Part shown: piece by piece, positions 40,560 to 48,713 of the stretch
Layout of the letters: each line of letters starts with the position of its first letter
How positions within the stretch are numbered: the stretch's first letter is position 1
NCBI GenBank assembly: GCA_963625685.1
Contig: CAVFTR010000002.1
Location: 116,938-180,937 of the forward strand
Direction of reading: 5' to 3'
Length of the DNA: 64,000 bases
Source of the DNA: F23-B02 sp963625685
GTDB lineage: Bacteria > Bacillota > Clostridia > Oscillospirales > Oscillospiraceae
Program-made: the position numbers and the translations under genes
Notes under the pieces: model-generated
What the model was told of the DNA's origin: nothing
Seen by the model: only the letters and a program-made list of their open reading frames with translations
Databases searched by the model: none

Positions 40560-41450
40560 TCATAACCATGTAATGTCGCTGCTGCGCTTCGGTATCTTTT
40601 TGATGCGATACTTCGGGTGGCCGACCACCATGGCCGATACGATATGCACGTGCTTCGGCAGGCCGAGACGCTTTTCAAAGCCGGGTGCGCTCTGAGCGAA
40701 CATGGCAAAGGTGCCGACCCAGCATGCGCCGAGCCCCATGGCGTGCGCCGCGAGCTCAAGATGGCTCATGGCGGTTATGCACGCGTCGTGGGCGAGAATG
40801 TTGCGCGTGTCTGCGCAGGCAAACAGCAGAGCCGGTGCACCGCAGAGGATGGTGTCCTGACCGGAGCTGACCTCGCGGAACATTTCGCCGCACTGATTCT
40901 GAATATCCGCGCACTGCTGCTTGCTGTAACGCATCATGCGGCTTGCCGTGGGACTGAAAAACCGCCCGCCCGAGAACAGAACGGGGCCGATCATGCCGAG
41001 CGTTTTGGCACATTCCTCGGCATAGGCGCGCACCTGCTCGGGATCGGAGACGACGACCCACTTTACCAGACGCCAGTTTTTGCCCGTGGGGGCATAGGCG
41101 GCGATGTCCATGAGCTTTTCTATCTCGTCCTTCGTCAGCGGCACGTCCGTATAGTTTCGGCAGGAACGGCGGGTTTTGAAAAACTGCGTTATTTGCTCCT
41201 CGGATACCTTCAGCTCGGGCTTTGCCGCTTCGAGCTCCTCCGGCTTTATGTCCGGCAGGGAGATGGCGGCACGCGGGCAGACCGCGACGCACTGTGCGCA
41301 GCTGAAGCAGGCCATGTCCTGACGCACGGCCGGCTCCTTCTGACCCTCCGTCTGTACCAGGATATGCCGCGGACAGATCTTCACACAAGTTCCGCAGCCG
41401 ACGCAAAGCTGAGCGTCGATCTGTGCGGGATAGCGATTTGTGACCTTCAT
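40560..41450 (-). CDS. Nitroreductase with N-terminal two-cluster ferredoxin domain
   Basis: A protein of about 296 residues. Residues about 10-70 bind two [4Fe-4S] clusters (CVGCGTCVKICP and CFSCAQCVAVCP). Residues about 90-290 form an FMN nitroreductase domain (TRRSCRNYTDVPLTKDEIEK, AAYAPTGKNWRLVKWVVVSD, AAHAMGLGACWVG). Such fusions feed electrons from internal iron-sulfur clusters to FMN. ATG 41456 sits against the AAGGAGT site, so ATG 41450 is preferred. It is divergent from an ArsR-like regulator. Confidence 0.93.
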   Translation of the reverse strand: MKVTNRYPAQIDAQLCVGCGTCVKICPRHILVQTEGQKEPAVRQDMACFSCAQCVAVCPRAAISLPDIKPEELEAAKPELKVSEEQITQFFKTRRSCRNYTDVPLTKDEIEKLMDIAAYAPTGKNWRLVKWVVVSDPEQVRAYAEECAKTLGMIGPVLFSGGRFFSPTASRMMRYSKQQCADIQNQCGEMFREVSSGQDTILCGAPALLFACADTRNILAHDACITAMSHLELAAHAMGLGACWVGTFAMFAQSAPGFEKRLGLPKHVHIVSAMVVGHPKYRIKKIPKRSSDITWL

Positions 41451-41585
41451 AAGCATTACTCCTTGTTTTTTGCGACATTATAGCATGCTTTGCACGCAAA
41501 AAGCGCATTCACAAAGAAAATCGATCGCATTATATGGGCAGTTGTGATATACTTGATAAAAATTAAAAATCAGAGGATGCGGAAT

Positions 41586-41957
41586 ATGGACGGTTTTGAT
41601 AAGAAAAAAGAGCTGGCGAGACTGAGAGAGCTCTTCGCGGAGTCTACGGAGTTCATGCAGGCGATAGGGGATGCGAGCAGGCAGCTTGTTCTGCTTGCGA
41701 TCATGCAGGGTGAGTTCGGCGGCAGCCGCATCGGCGAGATAGCAAGGCGCATCCATCTTTCCGAGCCGACGGTCACGCATCATATCCGCATCCTGAAGGA
41801 CGCGGGCATCGTGCTGTGCAACCGTATCGGTACGAAAAATTTTTATTACATAAACGCCGATTGCGACGGCTTTAAAAAGGTAAAGCACCTTGTCGAGGTC
41901 TATGAAAGCGTTGCGGACAGCTTCAAGGCGATCCAGACCTACGGCGATGAGGAATAA
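41586..41957 (+). CDS. ArsR-like winged-helix regulator divergent from the nitroreductase
   Basis: A 123-residue protein. AIGDASRQLVLLAIMQGEFG and GEIARRIHLSEPTVTHHIRI form the HTH, with the wing LKDAGIVLCNRIGTKNFYYI. The C-terminal helix (VKHLVEVYESVADSFKAIQT) probably dimerises. No ArsR metal motif (CxCxxC) is seen. Start ATG 41586 lies after AGAGG; a longer frame upstream has no ribosome site. The divergent layout makes the nitroreductase its likely target. A perfect terminator follows. Confidence 0.88.
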   Translation: MDGFDKKKELARLRELFAESTEFMQAIGDASRQLVLLAIMQGEFGGSRIGEIARRIHLSEPTVTHHIRILKDAGIVLCNRIGTKNFYYINADCDGFKKVKHLVEVYESVADSFKAIQTYGDEE

Positions 41958-41987
41958 AAAATCCCGTCCATTGGACGGGATTTTTTC
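41956..41987 (+). terminator. Terminator after the ArsR-like gene
   Basis: AAAAAATCCCGTCC and GGACGGGATTTTTT form a 14-bp stem. Confidence 0.92.
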
Positions 41988-41999
41988 AGCCTGTCAAAG

Positions 42000-42248
42000 A
42001 ACCCCCGTTTTCAAGCTGCGAAAACGGGGGTATTGCTATAAAACATCGCAAAAACGCGCAAAAGAGTGTTGAAAACGGAGCTGTCCCAGCTCCAATTTGC
42101 CAGCCTTTTGAGATTCATGGCAGCAAACTTGAGCTTGACCCGTCGCGTGACGGCGGCCAAGCCTCGGTGGTGCGTATAACGCATTGCGTGTTTTTCCTTC
42201 GCGTCCGCAAAGACACGCTCTATCGTCTCCTTGCGCCGAGCATAGATC
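42000..42248 (-). mobile_element. IS1182-type transposase 3' remnant
   Basis: On the minus strand the last about 80 codons of a DDE transposase survive: ARRKETIERVFADAKEKHAM, RYTHHRGLAAVTRRVKLKFA and AMNLKRLANW match the conserved C-terminus of IS1182-group enzymes (the catalytic glutamate region). A hairpin (ACCCCCGTTTTC with GAAAACGGGGGT, 42001-42031) follows the stop and may be the IS end or terminator. The other about 80 percent of the element is missing; the frame runs in from a moeA fragment. Confidence 0.8.
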
Positions 42249-43221
42249 GCTTCCCCGCGCTTTATCGCCATGATGCCGCCCATGGAGCCGACATGCGTCG
42301 AGCTGAGGCTCATGCCCCTGCCGGCGCGGTGGAGCATGTCCGAAAGCTCATCCATAAGAGGATCGTGGCTCCCCATGACGACGATGCTGTTTTTGAGACT
42401 CCGCTCATCCGTGAGCAGGCGGACGCTGACCGTCTGCCCGCGCTTTTTATTTTTTCGTAGTCGTCCGGAACGATGGGGAACACCACGGGCTGCGCGCCCC
42501 ATTCGCTGAGCATCGCCGAAAAGATCGAGGAGTTAAACTCCATTATATCGCCCGGCTTTGGATCGGCGCACGGCGGAACTGTCTCGTCTCCGGTCGGTAT
42601 TATCGCAACGCGCGGCCTTTTGAAGCCCCCGACGCTCAGAACGCCGCCAGCAATAAGCGCGCCGACCGCCGCGGGCGTTATCCTTGTGTATGACGGGAGC
42701 ATCATCTCCCCTGCGCATATATCCTCGCCCTTCGGCAGCCCCTCACAGTCTCTTCCAATGCAGAAATATCCGTCCGCACCCGCAAGATCGGCTATAAGCC
42801 CCGACTTTGTGCGCGCAGGCTGGACAAGGAGCTCGCCGTCTTGCAGCTCAAGCCTTGCGCAGAGCATCGGAGCGTTCGCATCGCGCATATGCCCGGGCTT
42901 CGGACGGCACTCCGTCACACCGATGGCGGCAAGCGCGCCGATATCCTGATCCGACAGCGTGCGTCCCTTTGAAAGCACGGCCTTTCCGGGAAAGACGCCG
43001 TCTCCCCGAAAGATCATGTTCATTCCGGGCGCACCCGGCTTTGATGTTCCGACGGTCCCGTCGCCGTAGTCCTCGGCGTATTCGAGCATGACGCAGCAGT
43101 CGGCATTCCTCGGCAGCTCGCCGCCGGTCGGGATCCTGAAGCGCTCGGCCCCGCGCTCAAGCGGAGAAAACTCCCGCCCGATAAGACTCAGCACCTCGTC
43201 AGGAGTCATAACACGGAGCAT
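42249..43221 (-). pseudogene. Scrambled moeA-type molybdopterin gene remnant (two paralogues fused, frameshifted, truncated)
   Basis: MoeA-like pieces appear in the wrong order. An N-terminal part (TGGELPRNADCCVMLEYAED, then LSDQDIGALAAIGVTECRP) jumps to a domain-IV-like piece (GELLVQPARTKSGLIADLAG). It then enters a second MoeA start region (GEMMLPSYTRITPAAVGALI, GGFKRPRVAIIPTGDE) and reaches VFPIVPDDYEKIK. Near 42452 the coding frame shifts, and in the new frame a PBP-like domain typical of MoeA-PBP fusions appears (SIVVMGSHDPLMDELSDMLH, SSTHVGSMGGIMAIKRGE), cut off by the transposase tail. Several internal deletions between two tandem moeA genes explain this best. It cannot encode a working MoeA. 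Confidence 0.78.
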
Positions 43222-43283
43222 TTGCAGCGCCTCTGCTCATTGCAGCTCAAGCAAAACAGCCTGCATCGCTCGGCGTGTCGGTA

Positions 43284-43328
43284 TAAAAATGACGGCTGAA
43301 ACAGGGCTTAAGCCTGTTTCAGCCGTCA
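43284..43328 (-). terminator. Terminator behind tRNA-Leu (TAA)
   Basis: A perfect 16-bp stem, TGACGGCTGAAACAGG with its complement (43290-43305 and 43313-43328), has a minus-strand T-run. It begins about 6 bases from the tRNA 3' end. Confidence 0.9.
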
Positions 43329-43333
43329 GCTTT

Positions 43334-43419
43334 TGGTGCCGGTGGCCGGACTCGAACCGGCACGACGCAAGCATCAGAGGATTTTAAGTCCGCCGTGTCT
43401 ACCATTCCACCACACCGGC
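43334..43419 (-). tRNA. tRNA-Leu (anticodon TAA)
   Basis: An 86-nt class II tRNA on the minus strand, starting GCCGGTGTGGTGGAATGGTA, with encoded CCA. The anticodon loop CTTAAAA gives anticodon TAA, and the T-loop TTCGAGT and acceptor GCCGGTG/CACCGGC are intact. The anticodon stem GCGGA/TCCTC holds one C-T mismatch at the second pair. Confidence 0.93.
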
Positions 43420-43515
43420 AGATGCCCGATTATTTTATCATTGCGCCGCCCGATTGTCAATAATACGCACACCGCGGACGGCCCCTGGGGCATAAAATGC
43501 AGGGAGGTGAGGAAA

Positions 43516-44565
43516 TTGAACGTCAATTATTTTCTCGGCGCAAACTCTTGCGCGGGCTTTTATTCGCTGTACGGCGGCTTCTGCCGCGGGGAGGGCGACT
43601 TCCTGCATCTGATAAAGGCAGGGCCCGGCTGCGGAAAGTCGGGCTTTATGCGGCGCATAGCCAGCGCCGCTGCCGGGCGCGGCTATGATACCGAGTGCGT
43701 CCTGTGCTCGGGCGACCCGGATTCGCTGGACGCGGTGTACATACCGGAGCTGAAGCTCGGGTTCATGGACGCGACCGCGCCGCATGCCTGCGAGGCGGAG
43801 CTGTTTGCACACGATTCAGATTATGTTAACCTCGGCCGCTTCTGCAAACGGATAAGCGACCCGCGCGTCAGGCATCTTTCCGACAGCTGTCGTGAGCTGT
43901 ACAGGACGGCTTACGCATATCTTGCCGCGGCCGGGAGCGTCGAGCGCGCCGATATACCGGGCCTTATAGGCGCGGAAACGCTTGAAAAGGTGCGAAAACG
44001 CGCACAGAGCGCCGCACAGCGCGAGCTGGGCAGCATTAAGAGGGGAAGCGCTGCGCCGCGTGAAGAACGGCGCTTCATCAGCTGCATAGGCTGTAGGGGA
44101 GAGCTCGTGCTGACAGAGGATGTTCAAAAATTATGTAAACAAATATATCTGCTCGACGACCGCCTCGGCCTTGCGGGAGAGTATCTTGAGCAGCTGCGCC
44201 GCGAGGCTCTTGCGCGCGGTGCTGAGATAGTGCTGTGCCCGTCGCCGCTGCGGCCGGAGAGGCCGGAGGCGCTGCTGCTGCCGGAGCAGGGCCTCGGCTT
44301 CATATCGTCATCCGTGACGGAGCCTTCCGGGGTGAAGCGGCATGTGCGGCTCGATGCTCTTGCGCAGCCGCCTGTTCTGCGCGCCTTCCGAGAGGCTCTG
44401 CGGCAGAGGGACAGACTGCGGCGCGGGCTTGTGGATGAGGCGCTGCGCTGGCTGCGCCTTGCAAAGGAGCGGCACGACGAGCTCGAGAGCGTGTATAAGC
44501 CGTATGTAGACTTTGCCGCGCTCGATGCGTTTACCGACGAGACGATAAGCGAGATCTTCAAATGA
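43516..44565 (+). CDS. P-loop ATPase of the PRK06851-like family
   Basis: A 349-residue protein. FLGANSCAGFYSLYGGFCRG precedes a Walker A motif, AGPGCGKSGFMRR (about residues 35-47), then YDTECVLCSGDPDSLDAVYI. A second, degenerate half follows (SCIGCRGELVLTEDVQKLCK and RGAEIVLCPSPLRPE) and a helical tail. This resembles the PRK06851 family of spore-former ATPases of unknown role. The TTG start at 43516 lies 7 bases after GGAGGT; any longer frame would run through the tRNA and is rejected. It ends at a perfect terminator. Confidence 0.8.
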   Translation: MNVNYFLGANSCAGFYSLYGGFCRGEGDFLHLIKAGPGCGKSGFMRRIASAAAGRGYDTECVLCSGDPDSLDAVYIPELKLGFMDATAPHACEAELFAHDSDYVNLGRFCKRISDPRVRHLSDSCRELYRTAYAYLAAAGSVERADIPGLIGAETLEKVRKRAQSAAQRELGSIKRGSAAPREERRFISCIGCRGELVLTEDVQKLCKQIYLLDDRLGLAGEYLEQLRREALARGAEIVLCPSPLRPERPEALLLPEQGLGFISSSVTEPSGVKRHVRLDALAQPPVLRAFREALRQRDRLRRGLVDEALRWLRLAKERHDELESVYKPYVDFAALDAFTDETISEIFK

Positions 44566-44600
44566 AAAAGGCTGAGGCTATTGCCTCAGCCTTTTTCATT
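44565..44600. terminator. Bidirectional terminator between the ATPase and J-domain genes
   Basis: AAAAAGGCTGAGGC-TATT-GCCTCAGCCTTTTT forms a perfect 14-bp stem with T-runs for both strands. Confidence 0.93.
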
Positions 44601-44602
44601 AT

Positions 44603-45232
44603 TCAGCAGCACAGACCGCCCCAGGGCGTCAGGCAGGAGCAGCACAGATACGAGGTACAGCAGTCGTCGCAGACGCAGCAGGAGTTGTTGTAGTCCCCGC
44701 TGTACTGCTGATAGTACTGGCCGTTATTCTCCAGCCTGCTGAGAAGCTGGCGGTAGTTGGGGTTATCGGGATCGATCTCGACGGCGCGCTTTGCGTCCTC
44801 AAGGGCGTTTATCCTGTTGCCCAGATACATGTTGGCAACGGCGCTGAGATAGTACCAGCGTCCGTCACGCTCGGCAAACGGGACCTGAGAGAGCGCCGTG
44901 AGTGCCTCGCTGTAGCGTCCGTTTCGTATGTAATTGACGGCCGCGCGGCACTCTGCGCGCTCCTGCGGCTGTTCATACGCTCCGCCGAAGCCCGAAAAGC
45001 CGCCGAAGCCGCCGTAGGCGCTGTATCCGCCGCCGTAGCCCCCGTTTCCGGCCTCGCCGTTTTTGATCTGGTCGTAGGCGGCGTTTATCTCGTTCATTTT
45101 TGCCGCGGCCGCGGCGTCGCCGGGGTTGCGGTCGGGGTGGTATTTCTTTGCAAGCTCTCTGTAGGCTTTTTTTATCTCCTCGTCGCTCGCGTTTCGCGAA
45201 ACGCCGAGGACTTCATAGGGGTCCCGTGCCAT
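44603..45232 (-). CDS. J-domain (DnaJ-like) protein with cysteine-rich tail
   Basis: A 209-residue type III J-protein. Residues about 3-65 form the J domain (DPYEVLGVSRNASDEEIKKA, then RELAKKYHPDRNPGD with the HPD tripeptide). A Gly/Tyr-rich linker (NGGYGGGYSAYGGFGG) follows, then TPR-like helices (YIRNGRYSEALTALSQVPFA, ALEDAKRAVEIDPDNPNYRQ). The C-terminus contains about ten cysteines (CCVCDDCCTSYLCCSCLTPW), which could bind metal. AAGGAG before ATG 45232 sets the start. It is the last gene of a three-gene minus-strand operon. Confidence 0.88.
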   Translation of the reverse strand: MARDPYEVLGVSRNASDEEIKKAYRELAKKYHPDRNPGDAAAAAKMNEINAAYDQIKNGEAGNGGYGGGYSAYGGFGGFSGFGGAYEQPQERAECRAAVNYIRNGRYSEALTALSQVPFAERDGRWYYLSAVANMYLGNRINALEDAKRAVEIDPDNPNYRQLLSRLENNGQYYQQYSGDYNNSCCVCDDCCTSYLCCSCLTPWGGLCC

Positions 45233-45245
45233 TCGGTACTGCTCC

Positions 45246-46070
45246 TTACTTACTGTCCGCTCCGTAGTGGCGGTCAAATTTTATCCACACGCCGCTGCAC
45301 AGTATATTTTTTATTATGTCCGCATCCCGTACCGCCGGCAGCCGCTCGAAGCTCCTTACGCAGTCGGCAAGCAGCAGCTCAAGGATCGCCTTGAACCTGT
45401 CGCGCTCGTCGAGCCGCCCGTACAGGTATACGAAGGGGTTATACTTATACGTTCTTTTGTCGCCACGGAGATCGATGCAGGCGTCCATGACGTACACGAA
45501 CTGCCCGAGCGCCATGCCGAAGCTGCGAAGCTCGCTCTGCCAGCGGTCCTCACGCATGACGAAAAGCTCAGCCATGAGCCTGCCGAAGGCGGCGGCCGCG
45601 GCGTCGGCGGAGGGGTCACGGCGCTCCTCGATCTCTTTGAGCTCGGCCATCGAGCGCTTTATAACGCCGCACTGGCGCGGATACTCCGCGCAGACCCTTT
45701 CGCAGGCCGGCTCGAGGACCTTCGCCGAGGCGAGCGCAGGAACGCTTATCTCATCGCTCCAGTCGTCGAGGCAGTTGAGATAGGCCAGCACGACGTTCAT
45801 ATCCGCGGCGTAATCGCTGATCTCCGACTGCAAAAAATCCCGTTTGCCCAGCGGGTGCGCGGGGCAGGGGGCCGAGCCGCTGAGCTCATACGGCTCGTAC
45901 AGGGAGCTGAGCACCATGACGAGGAAGGTCATGTCGTAGGTCAGCGTGAAGCGGGCGAGCGCGCCGTGGCGCTCGCTCAGACTGCGGCACAGTCCGCAGT
46001 AATACGCCTTGTACCGCTGCCGCTGCCGCTCGCTCAGACCGGACAGGTCCGCCGTTACGTAGCCGAACAT
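45246..46070 (-). CDS. DUF5685 family protein
   Basis: A 274-residue, mostly helical protein. MFGYVTADLSGLSERQRQRY and AYYCGLCRSLSERHGALARF with a CxxC pair are typical of DUF5685. A cysteine/histidine pair (APCPAHPLGKRDFL) and aspartates (NCLDDWSDE, VMDACIDLRGDKRTYKYNPF) could form a metal site. The function is unknown; in Clostridia it often sits next to J-domain genes, as here. The start ATG 46070 is 1 base from the upstream stop. Confidence 0.85.
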   Translation of the reverse strand: MFGYVTADLSGLSERQRQRYKAYYCGLCRSLSERHGALARFTLTYDMTFLVMVLSSLYEPYELSGSAPCPAHPLGKRDFLQSEISDYAADMNVVLAYLNCLDDWSDEISVPALASAKVLEPACERVCAEYPRQCGVIKRSMAELKEIEERRDPSADAAAAAFGRLMAELFVMREDRWQSELRSFGMALGQFVYVMDACIDLRGDKRTYKYNPFVYLYGRLDERDRFKAILELLLADCVRSFERLPAVRDADIIKNILCSGVWIKFDRHYGADSK

Positions 46071-46071
46071 A

Positions 46072-46479
46072 TCAGGTCCTGCCGGTAAACGAGTTGCCGC
46101 ATTTTCTGCACACGATATTTATTTTGCCCTTGTGCCTGGGGACTCTGAGCGTGGTATGGCACGCCGGACAGGTGAAGAACTTGTAGTCCTTGCGCTGCGT
46201 CCAGCGGACCTTTATCATTTCAAATCTGCTTTTTAAGCTCATACTCATTTTCAGATAGCGGGTATTTTCCGCGCTGCGCCTGTACAGATTTCTCGACAGC
46301 ATACGCGCATAGACGACGATCAGCAGGACGAAGGCGGCGAGCCAGACAAGTCTCGAAAACGCCGTCCCGTTGAACACAACGGCAAGGATCATCAGCACAA
46401 GGCTCACAACGGACAGAAATCTGTTGAGCTGATCGATGCCGCAGCGGCCGGCCATAAAGCGCGCAAATTTTTCTCTCAT
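46072..46479 (-). CDS. Small membrane protein with C-terminal zinc ribbon
   Basis: A protein of about 135 residues. Two helices (FLSVVSLVLMILAVVFNGTA and LVWLAAFVLLIVVYARML) are followed by a basic cytosolic segment. A zinc ribbon follows (CPACHTTLRVPRHKGKINIV, then CRKCGNSF), two CxxC knuckles. AAGGTGA lies 7 bases before ATG 46479. It leads the operon with DUF5685 and the J-protein, which suggests a shared role in protein handling at the membrane, by position only. Confidence 0.82.
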   Translation of the reverse strand: MREKFARFMAGRCGIDQLNRFLSVVSLVLMILAVVFNGTAFSRLVWLAAFVLLIVVYARMLSRNLYRRSAENTRYLKMSMSLKSRFEMIKVRWTQRKDYKFFTCPACHTTLRVPRHKGKINIVCRKCGNSFTGRT

Positions 46480-46577
46480 GGGAAAGTCACCTTGATGCAA
46501 GCAAATAATAAATTACAATTACAACAATTTATATTATCACAGCTTCGGCCGAAATATATAAATTATTTGTTAATTCG

Positions 46578-47435
46578 TCAGCCCTTGGCATAGCTCCAGC
46601 TGTATTCCGTCACGCTGTCCTGCCCGCCGCCGTCCTGACTGCGCGTGCATTTTACGATATTGCCGGGCACATCGTACTCATATTCGCTCTTCGTTACGCT
46701 TATCGCCGCGCCGTCCGGGCCGTAAATGCCGACAGAGAGCTCGTTTCCGTGCTCGTCGTAGCTGTACTCGGTATAGCCGGTGAGGCTGCCGTCGACGGAG
46801 GTCTCCCTCTTTGCAAGGCGGCCGTTATCGTCGTACTCATAGCTTTCCGCGGTCTGCCCGCCCTCGAGCATATCCTGACGGGTGAGCCCCGTGAGGACGC
46901 CCTTATCGTCATATTCGTAAGCAATGTCGCTTATGAGCTCCGAGCCCTCGTAATACTTCTCGCCGACAAGACTCCTGCCCTCGTAGGCATAGGTCGTGAC
47001 GGAGGTCTCCTTATCGCCGACCATGCTCGTCGCCTTCATCCTAAGCCCTGTCTCGTTATATTCGTACAAAACGCGGTGCTCCTCGGTGTATTCCTCCGGG
47101 CCTTCGGCGGCGTAGCTCACCATCAGGGATACGCGGCCGTCGCCGTCTATCGTGTATTCCTTATATCCGGCGGGCGCGTCGTTGACGCCGAGCGCCGTCT
47201 CCCTGACAAGGCGGCCGGCGGCATCGTATTCGTAGATGACGGTGCTGAATTTAAGGCCGTTTGCGTTGTACCGCATTTCCTTTTCGAGCCTGCCCTCGGA
47301 GCTGTCGTATATCGAGAGGTCCTGCGTCGGAGCGGGAGCCGCGCTCTCCTCGGGAGAGGAGCCCTTATCCTTCGCGCAGGCGCACAGCGAGAAGGCGAGC
47401 ATTGCGGCCAGTATTACGGCGGTGATCCTTTTCAT
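46578..47435 (-). CDS. Secreted lipoprotein with YD/RHS-like repeats
   Basis: A 285-residue protein. The signal peptide ends in a lipobox (LAFSLCAC) with the lipidated cysteine at about residue 18 or 20. The rest is built from short repeats such as YEYDAAGRLVRET, YEYDDKGVLTGLT, YEYDDNGRLAKRET and YSYDEHGNELSVG, the YD-repeat pattern seen in RHS proteins, here about nine copies forming an extracellular beta structure. It follows a PepSY gene by 14 bases on the same strand. The function is unknown. Confidence 0.85.
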   Translation of the reverse strand: MKRITAVILAAMLAFSLCACAKDKGSSPEESAAPAPTQDLSIYDSSEGRLEKEMRYNANGLKFSTVIYEYDAAGRLVRETALGVNDAPAGYKEYTIDGDGRVSLMVSYAAEGPEEYTEEHRVLYEYNETGLRMKATSMVGDKETSVTTYAYEGRSLVGEKYYEGSELISDIAYEYDDKGVLTGLTRQDMLEGGQTAESYEYDDNGRLAKRETSVDGSLTGYTEYSYDEHGNELSVGIYGPDGAAISVTKSEYEYDVPGNIVKCTRSQDGGGQDSVTEYSWSYAKG

Positions 47436-47449
47436 ATCCTCAAAACCTC

Positions 47450-47755
47450 TCAGTCGTCAATGTCCTTGTCGATTATCGCGCCGGAATAGGCCTCGATCTC
47501 GTACTCGTACTCGAGCGCTATCGTGCGGAACTCGACGTCATAGTACCAGACACCGTCGTCGAACTTGAGCCGGGTCTTCATTTTTGTCACCTGATTTTCG
47601 GCAAGAGACGCGTCGCTGAGCGCTATCTGCTCTGCGCGCTCCTGCCCGATGAGAAGCTCGTCGTTGCGCGTCTGACGCACAAGATATATAACGCCTGCCG
47701 TGACGAGAGCGGCGGCAAGGATGCATATCAGAAGTATTTTGACGCTTTTTTTCAT
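47450..47755 (-). CDS. PepSY-domain membrane-anchored protein
   Basis: A 101-residue protein with an N-terminal signal anchor (KKSVKILLICILAAALVTAG). A single PepSY unit follows (IGQERAEQIALSDASLAENQ, then VTKMKTRLKFDDGVWYYDVE and YEYEIEAYSGAIIDKDIDD). PepSY modules are thought to inhibit or bind peptidases outside the cell. It is expressed ahead of the YD-repeat lipoprotein. Confidence 0.88.
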   Translation of the reverse strand: MKKSVKILLICILAAALVTAGVIYLVRQTRNDELLIGQERAEQIALSDASLAENQVTKMKTRLKFDDGVWYYDVEFRTIALEYEYEIEAYSGAIIDKDIDD

Positions 47756-47857
47756 ATCGGCCTCCTTAATGTTTAATAATTTATTATATCATTTCCGCCG
47801 CGGTTTAGCAATACGCCTGTTTTTTCGGTTTTTTGCCGTAAAAAGCGAATTTTCCGG

Positions 47858-47886
47858 TTGACAAGGCGCGCTTATTCCACTATAAT
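47858..47886 (+). promoter_or_regulatory. Promoter of the DUF177-rpmF operon
   Basis: TTGACA (47858-47863), 17 bases, TATAAT (47881-47886), a full consensus about 25 bases before the first gene. Confidence 0.88.
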
Positions 47887-47913
47887 ATTCAAGCGACTGT
47901 GGAGAGGTGCGCT

Positions 47914-48408
47914 ATGCTGCTTGATTTGAGACAAATAATTGAGGTCCCCGGAAAAAGCGTCCCATTCAAATGCGAGCTGGACACGCAGGGACTGGAGTTT
48001 GACTCGATAAAGGAGTATAAGGCCCCGCCCACGGCGGAAGGCAGAGTGTTTAACGAGGCAGGTATCCTGACACTCGAGGGTACCCTGACGGCCGAAATGA
48101 CTTGCGTCTGCGACAGATGTGGTAAACTGTTTGACAGCGTCAAGGTGATGGACCTCCACGCCTTCATATCCGACAGAGAGTCTGAGGATCCCGAGGTCTT
48201 TGTTCTCGACGGGGACGGTCTTGATCTCGACGAAACGCTCTCGACCCTTTTTGTCCTTGACATGGAAACGAAGTTTCTGTGCTCGGAGGACTGTAAAGGT
48301 CTATGCTCCCGCTGCGGAGCCGATCTGAATCTTGGCCCCTGCGCGTGCGGGAAAGAAGTCGATCCAAGACTTGCTGTATTGCAGCAGCTGTTGGATAGTG
48401 ATCAATAA
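47914..48408 (+). CDS. DUF177/YceD protein (large-subunit rRNA accumulation factor)
   Basis: A 164-residue protein located, as usual in bacteria, directly before rpmF. It shows two cysteine pairs (CVCDRCGKLF, and CSRCGADLNLGPCACGKEVD) in the central and C-terminal regions, likely binding zinc, around an acidic segment (DPEVFVLDGDGLDLDETLST). YceD is known to support 23S rRNA accumulation. GAGAGG lies before ATG 47914; a longer frame upstream would start before the transcript. Confidence 0.92.
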   Translation: MLLDLRQIIEVPGKSVPFKCELDTQGLEFDSIKEYKAPPTAEGRVFNEAGILTLEGTLTAEMTCVCDRCGKLFDSVKVMDLHAFISDRESEDPEVFVLDGDGLDLDETLSTLFVLDMETKFLCSEDCKGLCSRCGADLNLGPCACGKEVDPRLAVLQQLLDSDQ

Positions 48409-48449
48409 TATCAAAGCTGCTGTGCAGCTGTTATTCAGGAGGTGTCACC

Positions 48450-48635
48450 ATGGCAGTCCCTAAGGGAAAAGTATCAAGACAGAGACGTGACAAGAGACGT
48501 TCGTCTCATTGGAAGCTCGAGGCTCCCGGCATCGTAAAGTGCCCCAACTGCGGCGAGTTCAAGATGCCCCACCGTGCGTGCAGGGCATGCGGCATGTACA
48601 ACGGCCGTAAGGTTCTCACCGTCGACGAGAAGTAA
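48450..48635 (+). CDS. rpmF: 50S ribosomal protein L32
   Basis: A 61-residue ribosomal protein starting MAVPKGKVSRQRRDKRRSSH, with the four-cysteine zinc ribbon variant (CPNCGEFKMPHRACRACGMY). AGGAGGTG lies upstream of ATG 48450. It is in the standard yceD-rpmF pair. Confidence 0.98.
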   Translation: MAVPKGKVSRQRRDKRRSSHWKLEAPGIVKCPNCGEFKMPHRACRACGMYNGRKVLTVDEK

Positions 48636-48646
48636 TTGAAATGCTC

Positions 48647-48685
48647 AAGGAGGAAAGGGCGTGCGTGCCCCTTCCTCCTTTTGCG
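48647..48685 (+). terminator. Terminator after rpmF
   Basis: AAGGAGGAAAGGG pairs, with a small irregularity, with CCCCTTCCTCCTT and ends in TTTT. Confidence 0.8.
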
Positions 48686-48713
48686 TATCTGACCTTATCG
48701 ATCGAAGGTAACT

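Noticed and set aside
43333..43515. Upstream extension of the P-loop ATPase (MVPVAGLEPARRKHQ...)
   Set aside because: It would translate straight through tRNA-Leu; the TTG at 43516 with a good ribosome site explains the gene.
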